From Symbiodinium kawagutii (lineage: Eukaryota > Sar > Dinophyceae > Suessiales > Symbiodiniaceae), in NCBI GenBank assembly GCA_009767595.1, contig VSDK01014135.1, forward strand, positions 191,074 through 255,073: DNA of 64,000 bases. The letters run 5' to 3'. The notes beneath the pieces are model-generated. The model searched no databases, had not been told where the DNA came from, and was given only the letters and a program-made list of their open reading frames with translations. A program made the position numbers and the translations under genes. Positions 50,532 to 59,265 of the stretch are shown piece after piece (positions within the stretch are counted from its first letter, which is position 1; every line of letters begins with the position of its first letter).

Positions 50532-50604
50532 TAGCTATGCTAGATATAACTAACTATAGTTAAATGGCTGATTAATCAACTAAGAACTAGGGGGGCCACC
50601 TTGT
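50532..50604 (+). mobile_element. family C element, 5' truncated
   Basis: It starts within the family interior (AGCTATGCTAGATATAACTA) and keeps the right terminus (AACTAGGGGGGCCACCTTGT). The left third is absent. Confidence 0.65.
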
Positions 50605-50757
50605 ATGACATCTGAATCGTGTAACAAAAAGGTTGGAAGTGTCCTCTATGATGGAAACCGCCTTTGGGATCACAAAGGGCCAGCACCAGAGGCGATCTTC
50701 AACCTGTGTCCAGTGTGTCGTGATTCAAAGTACGCCACTGTTTTTGGACCACCCTAA
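50605..50757 (+). CDS. exon continuation or small ORF with a CxxC pair
   Basis: The frame MTSESCNKKVGSVLYDGNRL, then WDHKGPAPEAIFNLCPVCRD and SKYATVFGPP ends in TAA at 50755. It is in frame with 50459-50531 if the truncated family C element is removed. CPVC is a typical half zinc-ribbon motif (established knowledge), but no second pair is visible. An alternative exon end is GCCACT|GTTTTT. The function is unknown. Confidence 0.5.
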   Translation: MTSESCNKKVGSVLYDGNRLWDHKGPAPEAIFNLCPVCRDSKYATVFGPP

Positions 50758-50759
50758 TA

Positions 50760-51160
50760 TTGAACCTGGAAAAATCTGGATTATTGAATATTGATGCTTC
50801 TGGTTGAAACATGCTGAAAAAACAATCTTTTGGACCAACCAATTTTCAACCACCATTGATTCAGAACAGCCAGTGTCCACGATGCCTCAAACATTGACAT
50901 CGGCAGACCCATGACTCCCCAATGCACATGAATATGTTCCCTGGAAGTGTGCAAAGGCCGAGCTTCTGACCCTCATAATACCCCTGATAATTCAAGAGCA
51001 TCAAGAACACATATGACGATCATGACCTCTGATATGAATCTACCAACTACCAAGAAACACACTGATACCATCAATGACAAAAACACATTCTGATTTGGTA
51101 TCAACGCCATCTGATATGCTACACAAAGGAAAGAAGTTACCAGGTTTACGAGAGTGAATG
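50760..51160. other. stretch with one weak plus-strand frame
   Basis: HEYVPWKCAKAELLTLIIPL is encoded on the plus strand near 50929-51015 before a TGA. No acceptor is visible. The rest has no features. Confidence 0.3.
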
Positions 51161-51162
51161 GT

Positions 51163-51455
51163 ATGGCTGTGGGTCAGTTAACCCTGTACCCCTGGTTCCC
51201 CATCATTGACCAGGCTGTTTTCCCTGCTATTGTTGGTGAACTTATGCCCCATTATTGTTGGTGAATATTGACCCATTGCCTGTAGTTGGTACAAATCCCC
51301 TATAACTCTAGTTGTCATCCCCTACTATTGTTGGTTATTCAATCCCAATTATTTGTTATTGATGGTTATATTCTATCATTGTTGGTTATTCAATCCCCTA
51401 TTATTGTTGGTTATTTTCCCCAAATCTTTGTTGATTAATATTGATCCATAGCCGC
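51163..51455. mobile_element. family B element with tandem tails
   Basis: A full copy spans 51163-51280 (ATGGCTGTGGGTCAGTTAAC to AATATTGACCCATTGCC). TACTATTGTTGGTTATTCAATCCC-type half units repeat three times after it, ending TATTGATCCATAGCCGC at 51455. Confidence 0.65.
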
Positions 51456-51459
51456 ATCA

Positions 51460-51780
51460 GTCCTCAGCTAGTTTGGGTCACCACAGCGGTTCACAACAGA
51501 CTGGCTTTGACAAAGCCCCGAACGCCTGCATCCAACGCCGACAATGGCAGCAGTAACAACAAATGATGTGATGACGTGAAAACAGCTGAGAACAGTTCAT
51601 ATTAGAATGTTTAATATTGTTTAATTCTTGAACTAATTAATGTTAATTTAATAGATTGCATTAATATGTTAGATATTATAGTAACAATTCATATAAGAAC
51701 TAGTAATAATTCCACTAGTAGTATGAAGAATGACCAAAACTAGACTATATTGTTAGTTTTAATAATGTGAAGTACATTCA
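51460..51780. other. gene-free stretch
   Basis: A short GC-rich patch at 51465-51545 (GCCCCGAACGCCTGCATCC) may hold an exon but no frame was chosen. The rest is AT-rich. Confidence 0.3.
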
Positions 51781-51789
51781 AGTACAACC

Positions 51790-52012
51790 ATTAAAACAAC
51801 TGATAATCAGGGGGATGCATAGGTATCTATGAAAATGCTTGCGCATGTGTGCAAAGGCACGGACAACAAGTTCGGTACCATACGGTGTTTGCAATAGCCG
51901 CTCTTNNNNNNNNNNNNNNNNNNNNCTTCCTGACAAATAGATCTCTAGATAGCATAGGAGCATGGGATAGGCAGGTTCAACATCGCCAACGTCACTGCGG
52001 TTTTGCATTAAT
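51790..52012 (-). CDS. putative exon interrupted by an N run
   Basis: A minus-strand acceptor GTGATGTTTGTGCAG|A at 52012 opens LMQNRSDVGDVEPAYPMLLC and YLEIYLSG up to the gap at 51925. Beyond the gap a frame reads LLQTPYGTELVVRAFAHMRK and HFHRYLCIPLI. The number of bases in the gap is unknown, so the frame link is assumed. The segment looks like a well-folded protein region. No family is recognised. Confidence 0.5.
51906..51925. other. assembly gap (20 N)
   Basis: A run of N inside the minus-strand exon 51790-52012. Confidence 1.
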
Positions 52013-52262
52013 CTGCACAAACATCACACATCTATGTATCTACACGCACCCAAAATACACTTGATCTAATTCAGTATTGATTCACCACTGCTGCATAACA
52101 ATTCAGTATGAATTCCCCGCTATTACGTGACATTAATCATACTGACGGAATCAACCAATAGTCTGACATGACACAACAATAATTTGACATTGAAGATGCC
52201 CTTATCAAATTTCACATCCACTCTTTGTTATCGAACATTCAATAACCAACCAATATCTTTAC

Positions 52263-52454
52263 TTCTGACTTCTAAGGGCAACTTTTTTGGGGGGGAACTT
52301 GAGCTTTGAAGACATGCAGCTGGAGCCACAACGGACAGAACTCTGTAGCTGGCAAGGAAGCAAGGGACAGGTTGAGTTTGTAACTGTTCCTGCGAGACCT
52401 TCTTGATCAGAAAGATCTCGAGATGCATGTCTGGTTGGTGCCTATCACCCATTC
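52263..52454 (-). CDS. putative exon with an early Met
   Basis: A T-rich acceptor GTATTTGTTTTAG|GA at 52454 is followed by ATG at 52452 and about 63 open codons to a donor CAGAA|GTAAAG at 52263. The peptide reads MGDRHQPDMHLEIFLIKKVS, QEQLQTQPVPCFLASYRVLS and VVAPAACLQSSSSPPKK. It may be the first coding exon, because the acceptor could take a trans-spliced leader (inference from dinoflagellate biology). Its phase does not fit the exon at 51790-52012 directly. The function is unknown. Confidence 0.55.
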
Positions 52455-52499
52455 CTAAAACAAATACAATATATTATATGCAAATACATATATTTTAAT

Positions 52500-52585
52500 A
52501 TGAATATATATATATTTATTTATTTATTTATTTATTTATTATTTAAAAACACACACATATATATGTATATATATATATATATACA
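52500..52585. repeat. (TTTA)n and (TA)n microsatellites
   Basis: TTTATTTA repeats at 52515-52540 and an alternating AT/CA tract at 52551-52583. Confidence 0.9.
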
Positions 52586-52863
52586 TTTTCACAAATTGAA
52601 ATACCACTGGCAAAATAAGACATGTTCAAAAAACACCAGCCCACTGTCGCGTTTTGGCCCACGATACACATAAATAGCATGTTTGCCACAAAGAACCTGA
52701 TGGTTTGACTTCAAATTCCCGAAAACCATCCCATGAATGATCAATCATGGCTGTGCTTCCCTAGCCTGTAGCCCGGGACATCCCGTAAATGATCATCCCA
52801 TCAATCTGTTCGGATGTTGATCTACACATTTTGGGGATGCTTGGCATTGTATGACCCTGCCAG

Positions 52864-53009
52864 ACTGGAAACAAATGGGTCACCGCATCCTTGGTGATGA
52901 TATGAAACGTATTTCAGGTCGAAGATTGAAAAAACATGCCAAGGTCAAAATGAGAAAGGGTATAAGAGGCTGGGCCCGCAAGAATTTTAAGTTGGTCAAA
53001 CCACAACTG
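52864..53009 (+). CDS. putative plus-strand exon, highly basic
   Basis: The plus strand has an acceptor GACCCTGCCAG|AC at 52864 and a donor CACAACTG|GTAAAG at 53009. It is open for 48 codons: WKQMGHRILGDDMKRISGRR, then LKKHAKVKMRKGIRGWARKN and FKLVKPQL. A third or more of the residues are Lys or Arg, so nucleic-acid or ribosome association is conceivable (inference only). Third positions are not G/C-rich, unlike most other exons. The open frame continues to 53051. Confidence 0.45.
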
Positions 53010-53149
53010 GTAAAGATCGGAAATCACCAAAGCATTGTAGTCCAAAGTTGAATGCCCACAGAAACAAAAGCAGCAAATTCCAAACAAACCACGCGATGGG
53101 GACTAAAAACTGTTAATCGCGATTCTACATTCAAATTCGTGATGTTTTG

Positions 53150-53355
53150 GTGGCTCAACTAGATCCCTTGCCCAAAGTCTAACGGCTTTAGTGGCGAAAA
53201 AATGTAGATCAATAATCAATCACTGTGTATCACCAGTGTTTTCTTGGTGGCTTTTACATCCCTTGCTAAAGGTCTAACTTTCAGTGGCCAAAAGATCTAA
53301 ATCAATCATATTCCAAAAAGCCAAACAAAAGCTCAGGTCGCTAGAATCCACCATT
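53150..53355. mobile_element. two family E copies
   Basis: One degraded copy lies at about 53150-53222 (TTGGTGGCTCAACTAGATCC). A better one at 53245-53354 starts CTTGGTGGCTTTTACATCCC and ends GTCGCTAGAATCCACC. A further family E end (TAGCTATAATCCACCC) lies at 53427-53442. Confidence 0.55.
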
Positions 53356-53444
53356 ATTCCCTACTACTAACCATTACTAACCATAACTAACCATAGAAAA
53401 ACCCATGGTTTCCTGGTAGGTTGTTAGCTATAATCCACCCAAAT

Positions 53445-54077
53445 ATTCGGCTGGTGAAAACCCTGGTTCTGAAAACAACATCCCCTGACCAAACTCAGCG
53501 GGTTGTTGAGATGCTTATTTGCACATGTTTGGGCTGCTCCATATTGGCACCCATATCTGTGCAGAATAAACATCACTATTCACAGAGGTGCATCATGAGT
53601 TGAACAAATAAGGATTCACCAGCCTGAATGTATAATAGTGGCATTTTTGACGAGTTGTTTCGCACAAGATTTTGACACATCTAATCAAACTAGTATGAAC
53701 ATTGATTCTTTAAGCATCATCAATCAGTGACAACTTTCGTTATCCACCAGTGGTCAATTGTACTCACCAATATTCAACGTTGACTATTATTCAATTGGAT
53801 AAACCTTTAAGAAAGCACTCTTGGATGGTTACTTTATACCAGTGATAGTGCTTAGATAAGCACTAATGACTATTAGAGTAATTGACTGCTAGCTGAGCAC
53901 GTTTAAATTGCGATAGCCTTTCGTGGCCATTGACATCCACAAAGCTAGTGTATCGAAATCTATATTTCACCAATTCACCACTTGTTAAAGTACTAATCGA
54001 AATCTCTATATCACCAATTTTTAAAGTACTAAGTATCAATCATAGAGTCAATCATTATGAGCCATCATGAACCACTA
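53445..54077. other. stretch without a firm gene
   Basis: A weak plus ORF (53421-53603; QTQRVVEMLICTCLGCSILA) has no splice support. The rest is AT-rich. Confidence 0.35.
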
Positions 54078-54177
54078 TTTGGTGGTTTCTTAAAATTTGG
54101 GTATCCCTCAGTCATCCAATTGCCATGCTGCTCACTGTAAACCATCCAATTTTGAGGTTCCTAATCTAAAGAATTCC
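54078..54177. mobile_element. family A element, diverged
   Basis: TGGTGGTTTCTTAAAATTTG at the left; the right part AATTTTGAGGTTCCTAATCT is diverged. Confidence 0.45.
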
Positions 54178-54319
54178 CCCAATCATCACTTAAATACTGG
54201 TTTGAGCACATGAGCCACTTAACCACATTTTTCCAACCATCAACCGTGGGTAAACGATCGGTAGGCTGGTTACTGCCAAGGTATTACCACGGTTATTACT
54301 GTATTGAAATACCCAATAG

Positions 54320-54541
54320 TCATTGCTTGGTAATAGCTGGTATTACATTACATTGGGTATTGGGTTCCTCTTGAAATGGTACTCCGGTCAACTTGTCAAG
54401 GTAATACCACATTTCTGAAGCATTAGCCATGGCTATTACTGTATCAGCATCCTTTTCCGGTTGGAATACCCCCGGTGGCTCCAAATTGTTCCCCCTTAAA
54501 TGGACAGAACAGGAAACCCCTGGCTCCTTTAACTTATTCAA
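54320..54541 (-). CDS. possible minus-strand exon
   Basis: The minus strand encodes LRGNNLEPPGVFQPEKDADT, then VIAMANASEMWYYLDKLTGV and a tail ending at a stop at 54320. Amino acid composition is good, but clear splice sites were not found and the GC content is ordinary. Part of the region carries GGTAATACCA words that look repetitive. Confidence 0.35.
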   Translation of the reverse strand: MNKLKEPGVSCSVHLRGNNLEPPGVFQPEKDADTVIAMANASEMWYYLDKLTGVPFQEEPNTQCNVIPAITKQ

Positions 54542-54566
54542 GTGGTATCACCACTGGTCTTACTGT

Positions 54567-54990
54567 ATGGCAGTGGGTCAAACCCCCGTACCCCTGGTTC
54601 CCCCATCATTGACCATTGTATTCTCCATTCTTGTTGGTGAATATTCCCCATTAGTTTGGTTGATTAATGGCTTGACCCATAGCCATTTATAGCTGGTATA
54701 TCCCTTATATCCCCTACTATTGTTAGTTATTATACCCTATTATTCACCATTAACCATTGGTTGGTTGATTAATTTTGATCCATAGCCATTTATAGCTGGT
54801 ATATCCCCTACTATTGTTGGTTATTATCCCCTATTATCAGCCATTCATCAGCCAGTTAACCATTAGTTGGTTGGTCAATATTGATCCATATAGCTATATA
54901 GTTGGTATATATCCCCTATAATTGATGATAATTATCCCCTATTATTAACCATTAACCTAGCATTGGTTGGTTGCATTATTAACCATTGGT
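54567..54990. mobile_element. family B element followed by tandem half units
   Basis: A full copy spans 54567-54686 (ATGGCAGTGGGTCAAACCCC to GGCTTGACCCATAGCCAT). Three units of about 105 bp beginning TTTATAGCTGGTATATCCC and ending near TTGATCCATAG follow, the last merging into (GGTT)n at 54990-55008. Confidence 0.7.
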
Positions 54991-55009
54991 TGGTTGGTTG
55001 GTTGGTTGT

Positions 55010-55152
55010 CAACCTTCAACGTTGACGCGGCCGACACGGGGGAAGTCACCGCTCAGCTGTCGCTGGAAGTGCTCCGAGGAGACCGCCTAGACAGTGAGGC
55101 CGTGCGTCCCGTGCGAATCTCGAATGACGCGCGGGTCAAGCATGGGTCATGA
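55010..55152 (+). CDS. putative plus-strand exon with stop
   Basis: The plus strand encodes VDAADTGEVTAQLSLEVLRG, then DRLDSEAVRPVRISNDARVK and a short tail to TGA at 55150. Codons are strongly of the GAC/GCG/GTC type, the best coding-like composition of any plus-strand island. An upstream AG acceptor was not found; a donor GCGCGG|GTCAAG near 55133 is possible. The minus strand is open but less protein-like. Confidence 0.45.
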
Positions 55153-55172
55153 TTCGGTCATCCTTGATGATG

Positions 55173-55272
55173 TGGTGATTTCTCAAAATAGGGGGCCCAA
55201 AAAATAGCTGGTTTACTGCTATAAGTGCTTAATAAAGGATGATTTGGGGGTACCCCGATTTTGAGAAACACC
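55173..55272. mobile_element. family A element, near-complete
   Basis: TGGTGATTTCTCAAAATAGG at the left pairs with CCGATTTTGAGAAACACC at the right. The interior shares GGATGATTTGGGGGTACCCC with other copies. Confidence 0.75.
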
Positions 55273-55333
55273 CATGTGATCGTTGGTGATGGTTAGTGAT
55301 GGTCCACAGGTCACTACATTCAATGGATGAAAT

Positions 55334-55437
55334 GGAGGTTTCTCAAAATAGGGAACACCCAAACTGGTTGGTTTAATACTAGACTATAAAGGGTTTTGGT
55401 GGATGATTTGGGGGTGCCACTATTTTCAGAAATCACC
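55334..55437. mobile_element. family A element whose end forms a donor
   Basis: GGAGGTTTCTCAAAATAGGG at the left pairs with CTATTTTCAGAAATCACC at the right. On the minus strand its outermost bases read G|GTGATTTCTG, and the predicted donor of the exon at 55437-55657 falls between them. Confidence 0.75.
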
Positions 55438-55657
55438 ATGCAGCTGTAATCCAATACGAATAGGGATCCGCCATGATCCAACCAGCACCGAAAACGATGA
55501 TATTCATGATCACCATGGAGACGAATGGTAGCAGGAAGTGCCAACTACTTAGGTTTACCGACCAATACGATAAGGGGGCCCACACTGCAGGAACGTAGAA
55601 TTGCACAGTAGAGTGATTCACTCCCACTGCGTCGAACACCACCCAAAAAGGATGGTT
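55437..55657 (-). CDS. putative exon, membrane-protein-like
   Basis: A minus-strand acceptor CCTAAAAGCCAG|A at 55657 and donor GCATG|GTGATT at 55437 bound 73 codons. The peptide starts NHPFWVVFDAVGVNHSTVQF, continues YVPAVWAPLSYWSVNLSSWH and ends in a hydrophobic run, FLLPFVSMVIMNIIVFGAGW plus IMADPYSYW. The last 20-residue run fits a transmembrane helix. The donor sits at the exact edge of the family A element. The frame is open for 99 codons. No family is recognised. Confidence 0.55.
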
Positions 55658-55778
55658 CTGGCTTTTAGGAGGAACCAGCGGCAGGGGTAATATTCGGGGT
55701 GAAAAAGTTGGTCGGTCATTGGATATGCTCATAGATGGTCATAGTTGGATTCCGCTAGTAGGCAGCAAGTCAGTACAT

Positions 55779-55888
55779 GGGTGTGTCTCAAAATAGGGGT
55801 ACCCCGTCGTACCCCTAATCATCCAACATTAGTAATTTGTACTAACAAACCGACCAGTTTTGGGGAATCCCTATTTTGAGAGACCACC
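55779..55888. mobile_element. family A element, near-complete
   Basis: GGGTGTGTCTCAAAATAGGG at the left and CCCTATTTTGAGAGACCACC at the right are terminal inverted repeats. Confidence 0.75.
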
Positions 55889-55889
55889 A

Positions 55890-56495
55890 TATCATCATGC
55901 ATCGTTTGTGTATCCGACGAGTGTATCATCATACAGAACCAGCTGGTTGCAGTTGTGGATCCTTATTGACCCTACAGCTTTGCTCATTGTTTGCAAGTGC
56001 GACTGGTACCACCAAAAAAAATGGATATAGTGCCATGATGTACCTGCTAAAGTCATGGTTGTTCAAAGGTCGCCAGAAGAAATCCCAAGAAACCAACCAA
56101 CCCCATGCTTACCATGATTGACCAGTTGCTGATCACCCGACAAAATGGGTGTCTTAAGAATATGATTAATGGATAGTATCGGATAGTTGTTCTATCATGC
56201 TCCATCTCAACAATGTTTCTTCATCAGCCAACCAAAGTATATATAGGGGAAAAGAAAAAAACATTGAAACCAAATAATCAACACCAACAAGTTGCTGATA
56301 AAGCCGGCCTAGGGTCAAACAATCAGCTTATCACTTAGAGCTTATTCATATCAATGGAGCTGGTCGGATCATCAGTTCGATTGGGACATACCATGAGGCC
56401 CATGGATGGCCCCGCAACACGACTGGCAAGAAACACTGAAGGGAAGTTTTAACCCTCCTCAGGCATTTAATAGCCTCTTATTGATGATGATCATC
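55890..56495. other. gene-free stretch
   Basis: AT-rich sequence; no exon or full element. Confidence 0.4.
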
Positions 56496-56497
56496 AG

Positions 56498-56541
<44 letters not shown>
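56496..56541. repeat. (ATC)n microsatellite
   Basis: About 14 ATC units; the poly-Ile plus-strand ORF across it is an artefact. Confidence 0.95.
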
Positions 56542-56542
<1 letters not shown>

Positions 56543-56671
56543 TCTTAACGAGTATCTATCATCACTGGCAGCAGTGAGTAGCAACATCATTCTGGCCAAT
56601 AATCAACTATCATCAGCATGTTTCTGTTTTCATACCTATGGATAATTACCAAGTATCAAGCCTCATTCAAC

Positions 56672-56790
56672 TTGGTGGATTTTAGATCCCGTGCTAAAAG
56701 TCTAACTTTTAGTGGCTATATGGTAAACCAATCATATCCCAAAAAGCCTAAAAAAGCTACTACCGTACAAGGTAGTAGCTATAATCCAGC
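56672..56790. mobile_element. family E element, near-complete
   Basis: CTTGGTGGATTTTAGATCCC at the left and AGCTATAATCCAGCCAG at the right pair as terminal repeats, with TATGGTAAACCAATCATATC inside. Confidence 0.75.
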
Positions 56791-56837
56791 CAGTCAACCA
56801 CCCACTGAACCAACAACTCAACCAACTTTCTTGCCAC

Positions 56838-57239
56838 TCAGGCCTGCGATGGGATGAGTCGAATCAAATCTCCGACATCCGCTTTGTGGATCAGAACATA
56901 GATGCCCTGCGTGGCCGAGGGGTATTTGGTCATTTGTTGGCTGGTCGCCAAAGGGGTGGTTGGTGGGTTGCGGTTAGTGGTTGGTCCCGGTTTGTGGATA
57001 GTAATGAGAGATGCATATGATACAACCAACCCCAGGGACACCATAAATAGCTGGGGATTCACCTTTTTATATTTGGGTGTTATCACTATCGATCTACCAT
57101 GGTCGCCGGAAATCAGCTCTGATTTTGACAGAATGATGGTGATGTACCGATCTACAGTCCGAGAGCTGAACTTCAGCTGGATCTTCCATCTATCGCCCTT
57201 GGTTACCATCCACCAGTATGAAGTTCTACTAACCACCAC
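56838..57239 (-). CDS. putative C-terminal coding block
   Basis: The minus strand is open for 133 codons to a TGA at 56838. The last part reads SQQMTKYPSATQGIYVLIHK and ADVGDLIRLIPSQA and is convincingly coding; an acceptor GGCGACCAG|C precedes it at about 56945. Upstream, in ordinary-GC sequence, the frame reads DRWKIQLKFSSRTVDRYITI, then RSIVITPKYKKVNPQLFMVS. The whole may be one exon or two. An opposing plus-strand ORF of 120 codons is less protein-like. No family is recognised. Confidence 0.45.
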   Translation of the reverse strand: MVVSRTSYWWMVTKGDRWKIQLKFSSRTVDRYITIILSKSELISGDHGRSIVITPKYKKVNPQLFMVSLGLVVSYASLITIHKPGPTTNRNPPTTPLATSQQMTKYPSATQGIYVLIHKADVGDLIRLIPSQA

Positions 57240-57311
57240 AATTACAATTGAATTGGTACCTTAACATCTGGATCTCATGCATACGAACCAAAAAACGTCA
57301 CAAATCTCCCA

Positions 57312-57429
57312 CATGGCTGTGGGTCAAAACTCCGTACCCCTGGTTCCCCATCATTAACCATTGTTTTCCCTACTTTTACTAGTTTTTATCCCCCATGATT
57401 GGTTGGTTAACTGCTTGACCCATAGCCAC
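57312..57429. mobile_element. family B element
   Basis: ATGGCTGTGGGTCAAAACTC at the left and TGCTTGACCCATAGCCAC at the right are terminal repeats. On the minus strand it starts 8 bp after the donor of the exon at 57437-57515. Confidence 0.75.
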
Positions 57430-57436
57430 ATCTCAC

Positions 57437-57515
57437 CAGCCTGGGCTTCTGGACGCTGCCTCTGGGAATCTGAGTTATCGAAAAGCACCCCGGGCTCCAG
57501 ACTCAAGTTGGTTTC
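57437..57515 (-). CDS. putative 79-nt exon between two elements
   Basis: On the minus strand the acceptor ACCAACCAG|G at 57515 and donor GCTG|GTGAGA at 57437 bound 26 codons, ETNLSLEPGVLFDNSDSQRQ plus RPEAQA. The acceptor is made by the terminus of the family D element at 57517-57607, and a family B element begins just after the donor. Codons are G/C-ending and the composition is coding-like. The function is unknown. Confidence 0.6.
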
Positions 57516-57516
57516 C

Positions 57517-57607
57517 TGGTTGGTGGTTTCAACCCCATGAAAAATATGAGTCAACCAACCATTAGTTAATAATTCCTAGGGAAAATTAACCAATGTTCAA
57601 CACCACC
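57517..57607. mobile_element. family D element supplying a splice acceptor
   Basis: GGTTGGTGGTTTCAACCCCA at the left and GTTCAACACCACCGGCC at the right are terminal repeats. The minus-strand reading of its left tip, AAACCACCAACCAG, is the acceptor used by the exon at 57437-57515. Confidence 0.7.
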
Positions 57608-57722
57608 GGCCGGCTTAGTTTCATTTTGATTTGTCGAAAAATGTTGTACCCCGTTTTTGCCGGATAGTTTCCCTCTTCGTACTGACAAAAAATTGTAGTT
57701 TCCCTATAAACTGGTAGTTACC

Positions 57723-57914
57723 CTATTTATAATGCGTACTATTGGATGGTTTGTAGGATAAAGCCAGATTCCCCATAGGTTCCCACCATTCAACGGGGCC
57801 AATGAGGCGGGACCCTGCCAGGTGCGTGGTTGCTGCTTCAAATGGCAGAGAAATGGGTATTCCCAAAAGGTTTGCTTCACCTGCCAAGTATCTGGGTCCA
57901 TCTCTATTGAGCAA
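57723..57914 (-). CDS. possible minus-strand exon
   Basis: One minus frame reads DTWQVKQTFWEYPFLCHLKQ, then QPRTWQGPASLAPLNGGNLW; another reads PRYLAGEANLLGIPISLPFE. Acceptor candidates are CTCAATAG near 57908 and ACTTGGCAG near 57885. The plus strand is open as well and contains the 92-bp duplication. Strand and frame are unsolved. Confidence 0.3.
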   Translation of the reverse strand: MLNRDGPRYLAGEANLLGIPISLPFEAATTHLAGSRLIGPVEWWEPMGNLALSYKPSNSTHYK

Positions 57915-58040
57915 TCATTTCAAAACACTGGTGCTGAAAAGAAGAACATTAGAAAACTACTGTATATCTTTGCAGATGGGTTGGTGGGTCCATCTCCATT
58001 GAGCAATCATTTCAAAACACTGGTGGTGAAAAGGAGAAAA
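57894..58040. repeat. 92-bp direct duplication
   Basis: GGGTCCATCTCTATTGAGCA and about 30 further bases at 57894 recur at 57986 with few changes. Both copies can encode SNHFKTLVLKRR-like peptides on the plus strand. Confidence 0.75.
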
Positions 58041-58235
58041 TCTGAAAACCGAATCTAAAATAATGTAAATAGTTTTGCATGGTAGCATGTTTTGTAGTGG
58101 GTGTAATCCAAACGCGATTGAACATAATAAATCACAATTGATGGATGAGTGATTTTGGGGTTATAGAATCACCCATAAAGCAATAGAGAAGAACATAATC
58201 AAGGTTTCAAGCAAGATCATTCATCCGGATCCGTT

Positions 58236-58502
58236 TTAGTGCCTGAGAACCAGATTTCCAGTATAGAACAAATCTGGATCGGCCCCGGCAATGGTATTTC
58301 TAGTGAGCAACAAGGGATTTTGATAAATGTCAACCACCACTCTTTTGGTGTCGTGAAAATCCCTTAATTGTTCAACAAATTCCCCCAAAGACCTGGCATC
58401 CGACCATTGAGGATTCGTCACTAGTCTTTGTTGGGACTTTATCCATCTTAAAATGATTGGGAATGATCCATCACCATGTGGCGGTTGTCTTGACCTCTGC
58501 AT
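58236..58502 (-). CDS. putative gene or exon, 88 codons
   Basis: An ATG at 58502 opens 88 codons to a TAA at 58236: MQRSRQPPHGDGSFPIILRW, IKSQQRLVTNPQWSDARSLG, EFVEQLRDFHDTKRVVVDIY and QNPLLLTRNTIAGADPDLFY. The order of charged and hydrophobic residues is typical of a globular domain. Third positions are not G/C-rich, so its codon use differs from most islands. A T-rich stretch ending TTGCTGAG|CC lies 14 bases before the ATG and could take a spliced leader. No family is recognised. Confidence 0.55.
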   Translation of the reverse strand: MQRSRQPPHGDGSFPIILRWIKSQQRLVTNPQWSDARSLGEFVEQLRDFHDTKRVVVDIYQNPLLLTRNTIAGADPDLFYTGNLVLRH

Positions 58503-58509
58503 GGCGTCA

Positions 58510-59260
58510 ACAGTGGCTCAGCAACCAAGAACAACAATTATCTAGCTGATTAAATTGCGGATAATTTAGCTATGGCCAACCGGGATAAGCACACAATCCA
58601 CAAATGTGGCGATCCAGACCACAAGAGATACAAAAAATGTGGCTGGAAAACGATGACCTTCTGAATAATCATGTTTTTTAGTTTAAATTTCAATCAAAAT
58701 AAAAAACATATTCATACATATCGATTTAGATGCGGCTATAGACAAAAACAATTGACGATGGGTTGCTTTTGTTCAATTTTTGAGAGAACACTATTGGTCA
58801 AGGGTTCGCTTGATTTTGTTCGGATGTAAGTGAGCGTTTCTGATACTCGTTGTTTCTTTGGTTTATCATCACCTGTGATAAAATGATCTTCATCACCAAG
58901 CAAAATCGACTGTAATTACCAACCAAAAAACACGTTTCCTGAACATAATCAGTGATGGCTCTAAATATCTGCTGTAATAGTGATTGAATTATCATGGTCA
59001 ACAGAGTCAACTAGTTTGCTGGTTCAACCATCCCAAGCACATGTGTCAGTCAAAAACAATGTCAAAAAACGACCGGTTCCCGGCTCCACAGTGTTTTAAT
59101 CCTTGCTAAGGATTTATGATGTTCAGAAACATTAGCAATTGCCAGGAACAAACACTTTTGAAGGTGAGTGCACGGTGGGACTGCAGGATCATTTTCTGTT
59201 TCAATGAATGCAGCAACCTGAAACACCTGTTCCCAATTGTGTTTCAAAAACAACGCTTAC
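58510..59260. other. stretch without a firm gene
   Basis: AT-rich. A minus ORF at 58798-59010 and the first part of a plus ORF from 59116 have no clear splice signals. Confidence 0.35.
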
Positions 59261-59265
59261 AGAAA

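Noticed and set aside
56406..56645. Plus-strand ORF with a poly-Ile run
   Set aside because: Produced by the (ATC)n microsatellite.
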